DNA of 64,000 bases. It comes from Piromyces finnis (Eukaryota > Neocallimastigomycota > Neocallimastigomycetes > Neocallimastigales > Neocallimastigaceae). Each line of letters starts with the position of its first letter. The first letter of the stretch is position 1. A program made the translations under genes and the position numbers. The notes under the pieces are model-generated. The model was not told the origin of the DNA, searched no databases, and saw only the letters and a list, made by a program, of their open reading frames with translations. The stretch spans positions 620,001-684,000 of the forward strand of contig MCFH01000017.1 of assembly GCA_002104945.1 (NCBI GenBank), given 5' to 3'. Shown here piece after piece: positions 1 through 9,800 of the stretch.

Positions 1-570
1 AACGATGTTCTTAGTGACTATTTAGACGATTTTGTTATCTCATATATTGACGATATTCTTATTTATTCTAAAGATTCGCCTGGAACTAACTTGAAGAAGA
101 TACTAGCACCTCAAATGCTTGGTCCATTTGAAATAATTAAAAAAGTTAGTTCTCTCGCTTTCAAATTGAAATTCCCAAAGACAATGAGATGTCATCCAGT
201 CTTTCATGTCTCATTGTTAGAATCATACTTTGAAAATGAATTTAACGATAGGTCTAATCGTAGGAAGAGAAATATTCACCTTAATACAAATTTGATTGAA
301 AAAATTCCAGAAAAAATTGAGAAAATGAAATCTATTAATGGTGAAACATTTTATAAGTTATCGTGGAAAGGATTTGACAAATCCACCTGGATTTCTGAAG
401 ATCAGATTCCAAACAAACAATTAATACAAGAGTTCGAAAGAAACTTTAAAAAGTCAAAACATAAGTCGAATGACTCCATGAAAATTAGAAAGAATAAAGT
501 TGGTAATTTAATTAAGCATAGATACCAACCATTTGTAATTGAAATTCCTTCGAGAAAAGATTCCCTATAA
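1..570 (+). pseudogene. Ty3/gypsy element A, internal-deletion remnant: RT active site joined to integrase C-terminus
   Basis: The reading frame is open from the left window edge to 570. It begins in reverse transcriptase, with the YIDD active-site motif at about residues 17-20, then jumps within a few codons to the integrase C-terminus and chromodomain-like tail (motif LGPFEIIKKV, then STWISEDQIP). The fuller copy at 23364-27809 shows that about 1.8 kb (rest of RT, RNase H, most of integrase) is missing here. The join falls near position 70, at a short run of As, and keeps frame. The tail lacks the 1-nt deletion seen near 27555 in the fuller copy, so this C-terminus is the better preserved of the two. 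The element continues left of the window, so its 5' end cannot be judged. Confidence 0.9.
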
Positions 571-606
571 ATTAATCTCAAAGGAGCTCGACTTAGAAAG
601 AGAGAT

Positions 607-1186
607 TGTAAAGATATCAAACGCCTCAACTTGATTTCTTTAATGTAATTTAAGCCACAAGTATTATTGCTTAAGTTACACAATTTATATTACAGAAAAA
701 GAAAATGAGACATAATTTATTTATTAATAATTAAAGCTTAAAACAAAATAAATTAAATTTCTCAATTCAAACCCTTAGTTTTAGTATTGCTTTGTAATAG
801 AAATAGATATATAGTATATAATTATTAAATGATTAATATATAAATAATACATGGGCACATATTCAAATTGAATAGTACTTAATTTGAATTGCCTATTTAA
901 TTTTACTAAAATAGTTATAGCTAAAATATTTTATTAATAGTTAAGATTTTAGCATAGGTTTTAAATATTTTAAATATATAGTTATAATATAATATAAATG
1001 TATTTAGGAAAAATATAAATAGAAGATATTTTTCATCATTTTATTAATGTAATTGTTATTATTAAAAATTCTATTATAATAAAAGATATTTTTATAAAAT
1101 AATTTTTTTTTATTTTATTTTAAAATTTTAGTGTTATTGTAATAGAATAGATATCCTAATCTATTCTTTTAGTGTTCAACATTACA
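607..1186 (+). repeat. 3' LTR of element A (family A LTR), 580 bp
   Basis: It starts TGTAAAGATATC right after a purine tract that ends the internal region (about 591-605) and ends ATTACA. It aligns along its length with the LTR at 14821-15436 and with the start of the one at 27846. The first 33 bases form an 11-bp inverted repeat with one mismatch in this copy. A TATAAATA-like box and a start-site motif lie in the 3' third. The sequence to the right (1192-1437) is an unrelated gag fragment, so the LTR end is a true insertion boundary. Confidence 0.88.
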
Positions 1187-1191
1187 AGAAC

Positions 1192-1437
1192 TCAATAGGG
1201 GGCTTTCTTCTCTAAGTCGACAAACCATTCGGCGGCGGTTCCTTCCAGGTAGCATCCCAAGATATCCAGCTTGTAGGCGTCGGTAGCATCTTCTTCTAAG
1301 TTATACTTGAAATACTTCTCCAGTCTTGCCAGGAAGTAAAGAAGTTCACTTCTTTTTCCTGAAAATCTTGGAGGTTTTGGGATGAGTTTTCCCCTGGTGT
1401 TAACGCTTTTACCAGTCTCATCCTCTATGCCCATCAT
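1192..1437 (-). pseudogene. Retrotransposon gag fragment, interrupted by LTR A
   Basis: The minus strand encodes about 80 codons resembling a retrotransposon Gag core: PPRFSGKRSELLYFLARLE, then a short helix-rich stretch ending with AAEWFVDLEK. The frame also appears open for some 20 codons upstream of the first ATG pair. The segment is clearly GC-richer than everything around it, so it comes from a different element family than the AT-rich copies nearby. It ends abruptly next to the LTR end at 1186, as if the insertion cut the gag gene. No protease or RT follows. Confidence 0.6.
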
Positions 1438-1936
1438 GGAACTCGCCTCAGAATCTGCGTCACTGGCACCAGCTATTCCATCGTCACGGTTGTTTATTCT
1501 TAAATATAACTATTTCTATCCATTTTACTATTACTTAATAAACAACAAATTATTAACCAATAATTAATATCCCAATTATTATATTTACTCAATTTTATTT
1601 CTGTACTTATTTTAAACTTTTTTATTAATAACTAAAACCAAATAATGTATTATACTATTATTAACTAAACTAGTATTTTATATTATTACTATTTATTAAT
1701 TATTAACTATTAAACTATTTTAACAACAAAATTATTCTATACCAAATAATTTTAAAATACCCTGAAATTAACTAAAATTAATTTCTAACAACAAAAAAAA
1801 AATTTTTTTAATATTATTTTGAAATCCCCGAATTTAAATCTATTATTAAATTCTCGCTATAATTAATAATTTTTTTTACTATCACTATTACTACTTGTAT
1901 ACAAAGGTGAACTTTTATACTATCAAGTTAGAAAAT
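1438..1936. other. AT-rich spacer, no gene seen
   Basis: Apart from about 60 bases that may extend the gag scrap, this is A/T-rich sequence with short poly-A/T runs. I see no ORF with family features and no repeat boundary. Confidence 0.5.
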
Positions 1937-2166
1937 TGTAAAATAAACTATTCTAGTTCAGGTTTGTATACACTAACTAAACTAAACACTAATTAAATTA
2001 TAAATTACTTTTAATTATTAAACTTTATTTATTTATTAAATTAATCTAACTAAAACAACCGTTGATTACTTTACCGTGAAGGTTATTTTACCAGAGCCCT
2101 CACTAGGTAATCGATTTATATTTACTTAAAACTAAAATTAACAATCTAAACTATTTATTAACTAAT
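1937..2166 (+). repeat. LTR D, 5' portion (partial)
   Basis: It matches the beginning of the 3' LTR of element D at 11216-11440: a TGTAAAATA-like start, then TTCAGGTTTGTATACACT, then a conserved GC-richer block at 2062-2114. It breaks off at 2167, where a different TGTAACGAATC LTR-like start appears. It may be the 5' end of element D's own 5' LTR, split by later insertions, or a separate fragment; I cannot decide. Confidence 0.6.
2062..2114 (+). other. Conserved structured block in LTR D
   Basis: TTGATTAC and GTAATCGA bracket a segment that contains ACC-GTGAA-GGT and CCCTCACTAGG. The same block recurs at 11345-11398 almost unchanged although flanking LTR sequence has drifted. The outer stem can pair in both copies (TTGATTAC with GTAATCAA in the second). 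Confidence 0.45.
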
Positions 2167-3717
2167 GTGTAACGAATCTATAAATGTAATAATTCCATTA
2201 TAAATTATTATATAATAGAATTATTAACTACAATTTATTGATAAATTGAGAATAAAAAGAAAATAAATATTAATACTTATCTTTAAGTTCGAGTTTATTA
2301 TAAGAGTAGAAATAATTTTACACTTTAATAAGTTAATATGTATTATTATAACTAAGTTAAGTAAAATAAAATTAAAAAACGCTTTTATTATTATAATTTG
2401 TTTCTTATAATAATAACTCTTGATTCCTTAGAAGAGAATCAAGAGTCTTTATTTATATTATTTAATAAATTTAAAGTTTAAATTAAAATTTTATCTAATC
2501 TTAACAAAATAATTTTTTGTTTAGGAAAAGATTAGAAGAAAAACCTAAACAAAGTTCGATCAACATTCTATACATATTGATCATCGTATATTTTAAGTAA
2601 AACCAATTATTTTAGAAATTGGAAAAAACCTTAAAATATCGATTCCTAAACAATGAATAATTATTTTAAAGTAATTAATTAAATAAATAATTAAATATAT
2701 TTGATAAAAATATAAAGTTAAATAAAAGTAATTAATTAAATTAATTAATTAAATGAATAAATATAATTAATATAAATATAAAGTTAAATAAAAGTAATTA
2801 ATTAAATTAATTAATTAAATGCATAAATATAATTAATAAAAATATTAAATAAAATATTAATGAATAATATAATTAAATGGCTAAATGTAATTTAAGATAT
2901 TAAAATTAAGTGAAAATAAATAATTAAAATAAATTTAAATGAGAATAATTATTTAAATAAACTAATATTAATAACATTAATTAATGATTAATAATTAATG
3001 TTTTTAACTAAGAAATATTAATTATGTATTAAATAATTATTATTTCTTACAATAAAATGATATAATTTGATAATAATCTTAATTTTGAATTTTACTTCAA
3101 AAAGTGATTATTATATTATATCTTTTGTTATAACTATATAAGTTATATTGATTAAGATTTAAAATCGTTTTTATAAAAATTAATAAAATTGTTTTGTTAA
3201 AACACTAAATTGTTTTATTAGAAACACTTGTTTTCCTAATATTTAAATATTTAAAATTTTATTTATTTAATTATAAAAGTGATTATTAAAATTATAAAAT
3301 ATTAATCTAACTATATAATATTTCTTTATTAATAATAATAATAATGATTAAAATAAGAATATTTACATGTATTTATATTTTCTTTTGAATTTAAACTATT
3401 TACATTAAAACAATAAAATTAATAACTATTTACAATAAAAGTAATAAAAGTAATTAGAAATAACAATGAAAGAAATGATTAAAAGTTAAAGAATATAAAA
3501 AGTTGCTTATTTTACAATTAATTAAAGTAATAATTATTTTTAATGTTTTAATAAAGGTGTTTAATTATATTATTTTATAACATGAATTATTATATTTGTT
3601 TACTTTTAAAGTGTAATTTACTAACGAAGTTATTTAATATTTAATTTAACAATTAATTTAACAAAAGTTATATATTTTGATCTCGATTAATTAAAGTTTA
3701 TTATTTTCTTTCAATAA
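2167..3717 (+). repeat. LTR F-like repeat, plus copy, split by LTR E
   Basis: Segments 2167-2184 and 3052-3717 form one sequence once the LTR E insertion is removed. It starts TGTAACGAATC and runs through AATGATATAATTTGATAA. The same sequence occurs reverse-complemented at 12062-12776. The two copies part company at about 3717, so this copy is truncated or continues into something else. Confidence 0.6.
2185..3051 (-). repeat. Solo LTR, family E, minus orientation, 867 bp
   Basis: It is the reverse complement of 3872-4738 and has the same length (867 bp); I found no difference by eye. It begins TGTAATAATTCC and ends TTTCTTACA. It is flanked by a 5-bp direct repeat ATAAA (2180-2184 and 3052-3056), a normal Ty3-type target duplication. 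Orientation is set by the TATAAATA box, which reads on the minus strand here. Confidence 0.88.
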
Positions 3718-3866
3718 TCAAAATATATGCAGTGTTTAGGATTAATTTTATTTAAGAATTTTGGTAAAGTACTTAATTAAACTATAACTTGTTTTAAGTT
3801 ACTTTTAGGGTTAACTTAAAAATCATGTATAATAATAATTTTATATTTATTAATTTCATTATTTAT
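3718..3866. other. AT-rich remnant between LTR F-like and LTR E copies
   Basis: Short AT-rich stretch with no ORF. It ends at the CAAAA target duplication of the next LTR. Confidence 0.4.
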
Positions 3867-3871
3867 CAAAA

Positions 3872-4738
3872 TGTAAGAAATAATAATTATTTAATACATA
3901 ATTAATATTTCTTAGTTAAAAACATTAATTATTAATCATTAATTAATGTTATTAATATTAGTTTATTTAAATAATTATTCTCATTTAAATTTATTTTAAT
4001 TATTTATTTTCACTTAATTTTAATATCTTAAATTACATTTAGCCATTTAATTATATTATTCATTAATATTTTATTTAATATTTTTATTAATTATATTTAT
4101 GCATTTAATTAATTAATTTAATTAATTACTTTTATTTAACTTTATATTTATATTAATTATATTTATTCATTTAATTAATTAATTTAATTAATTACTTTTA
4201 TTTAACTTTATATTTTTATCAAATATATTTAATTATTTATTTAATTAATTACTTTAAAATAATTATTCATTGTTTAGGAATCGATATTTTAAGGTTTTTT
4301 CCAATTTCTAAAATAATTGGTTTTACTTAAAATATACGATGATCAATATGTATAGAATGTTGATCGAACTTTGTTTAGGTTTTTCTTCTAATCTTTTCCT
4401 AAACAAAAAATTATTTTGTTAAGATTAGATAAAATTTTAATTTAAACTTTAAATTTATTAAATAATATAAATAAAGACTCTTGATTCTCTTCTAAGGAAT
4501 CAAGAGTTATTATTATAAGAAACAAATTATAATAATAAAAGCGTTTTTTAATTTTATTTTACTTAACTTAGTTATAATAATACATATTAACTTATTAAAG
4601 TGTAAAATTATTTCTACTCTTATAATAAACTCGAACTTAAAGATAAGTATTAATATTTATTTTCTTTTTATTCTCAATTTATCAATAAATTGTAGTTAAT
4701 AATTCTATTATATAATAATTTATAATGGAATTATTACA
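3872..4738 (+). repeat. Solo LTR, family E, plus orientation, 867 bp
   Basis: It runs from TGTAAGAAATAAT to AATTATTACA and is flanked by CAAAA at 3867-3871 and 4739-4743 (target duplication). It contains a TATAAATA box at 4466-4473 followed by an exact 11-bp inverted repeat, ACTCTTGATTC with GAATCAAGAGT (4477-4507). Upstream are three more hairpins (4280-4340, 4341-4365, 4373-4404). No internal element region remains, so it is a solo LTR. Confidence 0.9.
4280..4507 (+). other. Chain of hairpins in LTR E
   Basis: Stems: ATCGATATTTTAAG with CTTAAAATATACGAT enclosing CCAATT/AATTGG; GATCAATAT/ATGTTGATC; GTTTAGG/CCTAAAC; ACTCTTGATTC/GAATCAAGAGT. The diverged copy at 4744-5511 keeps each stem, with paired substitutions in several: CCGTT/AACGG at 5067-5079 and GATTGGTAT/ATATCAATC at 5099-5123. 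Confidence 0.7.
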
Positions 4739-4743
4739 CAAAA

Positions 4744-5511
4744 TGTAAGAATAAATACTTATTATTTATTCTTAGTATTAAACATTACAAATAATTTATT
4801 TAGTTAATAATCATTAATCCATTAGATTATATTAATATATTTATTTATTATTATAGTTATTTGTTAAGTTAAATATTGTAAATATTTATTTAGTTAATAA
4901 TTATTTATTCGCTATATTAGATTAATTAATTTATTTAATTATGTATTTATACATTCATTTATATATATACTTGTATTATAAAAGATAAAACACATACTAA
5001 TTACATTAATAATATTATACAACTATATATTAGTATGTAATAGGAAATCGGATATTAAGGTTTTACCCGTTATCAACGGTTTTACTTAATATTACGATGA
5101 TTGGTATGATTAGAATATCAATCAAATAAATTTTTAGGTTTTTCTTCTAGTCTTTTCCTAAAAAGATTCTTGTTAAGATTAGAATGTTCTTAGAAATTTT
5201 AATTTAATAGAATAAAACATATAAATAGTACTCTTGAGTTCGATTTGAGAAATCAAGAGTTATTATTATAAGATTAATTATAATAAATAACTTTATACAA
5301 AATAATAAGTAATAAAATAAATATTAAAAAAACTATTAAATACACAAAATAATTCTGATACATTTGGTTTTGTTTATTATAATTTCTTATAATAAACTCA
5401 TTAAGTTAAGTTTCTAATTTTACCTTTATTTTCACATTTTAATAATAGTTTATATTATTAATTTAAAGCTAATAATTATTATTATATAATAAATATAATA
5501 TAATTATTACA
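4744..5511 (+). repeat. Solo LTR, family E, diverged copy, 768 bp
   Basis: It begins TGTAAGAATAAAT and ends AATTATTACA, in the same orientation as 3872-4738. It starts right after the CAAAA that closes the previous LTR and is followed by another CAAAA (5512-5516). It is clearly older: substitutions and indels throughout, but the hairpin series and TATAAATA box are retained. Confidence 0.82.
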
Positions 5512-5562
5512 CAAAAATTGATAAATAATTAAATTTATAAATTATGAATTTATAATAATAAT

Positions 5563-5638
<76 letters not shown>

Positions 5639-6160
5639 TTAAAACACAGATAGTTGAAAATTAAAATAATTAACATGTATAAAATTATTAAATTAAAAAC
5701 TATAAATGTAAACTTTTTGTCTATTTAATTGTTTATTTATTTTTAAATTAAATAGTTTATATTTGTTTATAATTATACTTTAAAATAATAATTTTGTATA
5801 AATAGTGATAGAATTATTTTATTTTAAAAGATGTTCCTAATAATCCAGTAAAATTAGATAATAATATTAAATTTTATTAAAATAATAGTTGTGATTATAT
5901 TTACATACATTCAAGATGTATTAAACCATAACATATATATATTTAATAATACAAGAGCTATTAAATATTAAAACTTTATAATTAAATAAAATAATTTTAT
6001 ATTTTAAACTAACAAAGACTTGCAAATGAACAAGTATAAAAATCATTTATTCTATTTTTATTTTCTTATTTATTTTTATTTATTAAATTTTAGATACAAA
6101 TATTATCACTTTCTATATTCATTTATAGAATTAAGATAATATTTTTCTTCGTATCAAAAT
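5512..6160. other. AT-rich region with (AAT)n, no gene
   Basis: It holds an uninterrupted trinucleotide tract (5566-5637) and otherwise A/T-rich sequence without a credible ORF. It probably belongs to the upstream part of element D's 5' LTR, whose left boundary I could not fix. Confidence 0.4.
5566..5637. repeat. (AAT)n microsatellite
   Basis: About 24 uninterrupted AAT/TAA units. Confidence 0.95.
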
Positions 6161-6167
6161 AGTTAAA

Positions 6168-6230
6168 TAGCTATATTGGTTCAATAGTCAAAACTAGAAT
6201 TATCAATTTGAACATTCTGGGTTCGACTCA
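6168..6230 (+). promoter_or_regulatory. tRNA-like segment with A box and B box in LTR D
   Basis: TAGCTATATTGG (6168-6179) fits the Pol III A-box consensus at 11 of 12 positions, and GGTTCGACTCA (6220-6230) fits the B box almost perfectly. CTAT/ATAG can form a D-like stem. ATTGGTT at the left can pair with AACCAAT at the right over 7 bp. The remaining arms are degenerate, so this is not a functional tRNA gene. Confidence 0.5.
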
Positions 6231-6678
6231 ACCAATTTTGTAAATAATTTTTATTATTACAAAATATAAATACATTAATGTAGCAATTATTGTAGTTCTA
6301 GAATTTTTATCAATTAATTTAAAGAACTCAAGAATTTTCTAAAAAATTAAAAAAAAAAAAAAAATTAATTATTCTATTTTTCTATTTTTATATAATGGAA
6401 TTAATTCTTAGAAATTCTAAAAATTTTTATAAAAAGTATAAATACGAGTGAATTTTTCAGCAAAAAAAATTTTCTTCGTGTTTTTATTAATTAGAAATAA
6501 GTAATTTAAAATATTACAAATACTAATTTATAAATAAAATTAATTTTCCGATTTTTATTAATAAAAAATTATTTTCTAAAAAAACAAATTACTTATTTTA
6601 GTGTATACCTATTGTGGTAAAATTTAGTTTTTATTGATAAACTAATAATATTATTATTTATCTAATAAAAACATTACA
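6168..6678 (+). repeat. 5' LTR of element D, 3' portion
   Basis: The right end is fixed at ACATTACA (6678), immediately followed by the primer-like motif. A TATAAATA box (6437-6444) lies 41 nt upstream of the presumed RNA start GTGTTTTTATT (6478-6488). A tRNA-like block sits at 6168-6230. The left limit given is only where I can first recognise LTR features. Confidence 0.65.
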
Positions 6679-6688
6679 ATAAAAACAC
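6478..6688 (+). promoter_or_regulatory. Self-priming pair of element D
   Basis: GTGTTTTTATT at 6478-6488, 41 nt after the TATA box, is exactly complementary to AATAAAAACAC at 6678-6688, which starts at the last base of the LTR. There is no tRNA-type primer site (TGG...) after the LTR. Confidence 0.7.
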
Positions 6689-6866
6689 CTTTCAAAATAA
6701 CGCAATACCTATACACTAAATACTACCCCCTTAGAACTATACTCTCTTGGAACTCTACCCTCTTAGAATACTACTCTCTTAGAACTATACTCTTGGAACT
6801 CTACCCTCTTAGAACTCTACCCTTTTGGAATTCTACCCTCTAGGAAATAATTTATATTAGTAAAAA
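6679..6866 (+). other. Element D leader with CTCTAC-type tandem repeats
   Basis: Between 6720 and 6845 there are nine or so imperfect copies of a 14-16 nt unit of the form AACTCTACCCTCTTAG. A related series occurs in the family G leader (14640-14800). The leader contains no ATG-initiated ORF before 6867. Confidence 0.7.
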
Positions 6867-9800
6867 ATGGAAGAAGAAAATATAAATAATGCTACCTTCA
6901 AAGATGGTTTTGCTGGAGACCGTCGTTACTTCAAAGGGTTTTTAGCAAAAACCGAGTTACTATTCATGATTTATCCTGAAAAATTCGAAGATGATAATAA
7001 CAAAATTTTATATATTATATCTCGACTTTATGGAACTGCTATGAATTGGGCTGCTACCCTGATGAATAACTATGATCATTGCCTAAATGATTACGAAGCG
7101 TTTGTCGGAAGGTTAAAAGCTATGTATGGAAATCATGACGCTGCCTTTGTTGATAATCAAAAATTAAGAACTATAAAGCAACGCAGACTGGGGGATATTA
7201 GAAACTATATTTTGGAATTTAATAGCTATGCTGACGAGTCTTCATGGAACGAAGAAGCAAAAATGGACTCTTTTTTAGCAGGTCTAAATGAACAAATAGC
7301 TACTAGAATCTTGGAAATGTTCCCTGGACCTCAATCTCTCGTTGCCATGCAAACAATTGCATCAAGAATAGATTGCCGCCTCTCAACCCATAAGCAATTT
7401 TTCCATAATCAAGGCCGGAATAATATGAATTCTAACAATGTCAACAGGAAACCTACGTTCAATAGAAAATCTTTCAATACAAGTAAGCCTCGTGGACCTT
7501 TATCTAAAGAAGAAAAAGATAGAAGAAGAGCCGAAAATCTATGTCTCTACTGTGGATCAGACGAACATCTTTTAGACAAATGCCCACTTAAGAATAGGAA
7601 TAAAGCCCCCTCAAGTAGTACACATATAACCAACCCTGAACCAACTTTTACCCCAAGACCAAGGATTTCAGATATAGCTAACGTCAATTTACCTATTTAC
7701 CAATTCGATATGTTAGTATCAAACATTTCTACCAAAGCGAAAATGCTGCTGGATTCAGGTTCTCAGTTAAATTTAATTGATATAGTCTTCGTCAAGGAAA
7801 AAAATATTCCCTACTTCAAAGAAACCAACCTTCCCAAAGTGTCTGGAATTGGAGGAAATCAACCAATACTAGGAAAAACACTTCCAATCTCGATCAGTTA
7901 TGAAAACCATAAATGTCCTGTGGAATTTTACGTCGTGGATCTCCCCTCATATTGCGCTATTCTTGGAACAGAATGGTTGAGTATTCACAATCCAACTATT
8001 AATTTCTCCATAAAAGAATTAACCTTTAATTCTAAACATTGTATCTCAAGTTGCTTAATTATCCCAAGCACATTTACTGCTTTTGTCACTCCAGAGAAAT
8101 CAAATTTGAAGGAAAGCATTGAACCAAAAACTGATAATAAAATTCAAGAGCTATTACCAGCTAAACTTCTTCCATTTAAGGATGTTTTTGATGAAGGATC
8201 TGCCAATAAGTTGCCGCCTCATAGGCCATACGATTGCGAAATCAAATTGCAATCAGACTCCAAGCTATTTTACGGGCCAATTTATCCGTTAACTGAGAAA
8301 GAGTCAAATGCACTTAAGGATTACATTGAAGAAAACCTCTCTAAGGGATTCATCAGGAAATCAAAATCTCCAGCTGGAGCGCCGGTACTTTTCGTACCAA
8401 AGAAGAACGGAGAACTAAGAATGTGTGTAGATTACCGCCGCCTAAATGATATTACAATTCGGGACTCCTACCCACTCCCTTTAATAAATGATATGTTAGA
8501 ACATCTAGGAAAGAGTAAAATATTTTCAAAACTCGATCTCCGATCTGCCTATAATCTTATAAGAATAAAGGAAGGAAACAAGTATAAAACAGCTTTTACA
8601 TGTAAGTTCGGACATTTCGAGTATTTAGTAATGCCTTTTGGGTTGAAAAACGCCCCAGCCGTTTTCCAACATTTTATCAACGATGTCCTTGAAGATATTT
8701 TAGGAAAATTTGTATACAGCTATATTGATGATATTATAGTTTTCTCCAATGACGCCTCTGCTCATTTTAAGCACTTATCAGAAGTTTTAAAAAGACTTCG
8801 AGAAGCCGGCCTATTTGCAAAACTAGAAAAATGTGAGTTTTTCAGTCCCTTCCTTGATTTTCTTGGTAACCGAATATCAGCCGATGGAATACTTATGGAT
8901 CCGAAGAAAATCTCTACTATTTTAGAATGGCCTATTCCAACTAATGTTAAGGAGTTACAACAATTCTTGGGTTTGGCTAATTATTATCGCCGATTTATTT
9001 CAGGTTACGCGAAGATTGTCCATCCCCTTAATAATCTCTTAAGAAAAAATGTAAAATTTAAAGTATCCGGTGATGCCTTAGTCTCGTTTAACACAATAAA
9101 AGCAAAATTCACCTCCGCACCTATTTTGGCTTACCCTAATAGAGACCTTCCTTTTATGGTAGAAACCGATAGTAGTAATTTCGCTATTGGGGCCATACTT
9201 TCTCAGACATCACCAACTGATAATATTACTCATGCAGTAGCTTTCTATTCAAGATCTCTAACACCTGCTGAACGCAATTATTCCATTTATGATAAAGAAC
9301 TCTTGGCCATCGTGGACTCACTCGAGCACTGGAGACACTTTTTGAAAGGAACGGAAACCCCATTTAAAATTTTCTCTGACCATCGCAATTTTCTTTACCA
9401 GAAGAAACCAGAGAAAATGACACAAAGACTTGTGCGTTGGTCTTTGTTTTTATCAGAATTTAATTTTAAAATAGTCTATCGTCCAGGATATTCTAATGGA
9501 AAAGCCGATACTTTATCTCGTCGTTCAGATTACGTTATTTCTAATGATTCTTCTTCCTCTGATATACCATTTTCAGTTCTTAGACCTGAAAACTTTTGTG
9601 CTATTATCACAACGGTTTCCTCCTTAAATGAACAAATTTTATCAGGATACAAAAATGATGAATTTTATAATGATATTTGAAATCAACTTAACTCACCCAT
9701 AATGAAAAACAAATCATCTAAGGTTAAAGGTAAGAATTTCTCAATTAACAATAGTTTTTTACTTTTTAAAAATAGGATTTATGTTCCTCCTGCCTGCCGA

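Noticed and set aside
4335-4372. Hammerhead-like core in LTR E (CGATGA-stem-CGAAC)
   Set aside because: The CUGANGA core lacks a base, and the diverged copy does not keep the GAA after the stem; no cleavage-site helix is evident.
2185-4738. A single 2.5 kb foldback or inverted-repeat transposon
   Set aside because: Each arm has its own 5-bp target duplication and LTR-type TGT...ACA ends, so two solo LTRs explain it better.
6168-6230. A genuine tRNA gene in LTR D
   Set aside because: A and B boxes and a 7-bp end pairing exist, but the T-arm and anticodon arm do not close and the length is off.
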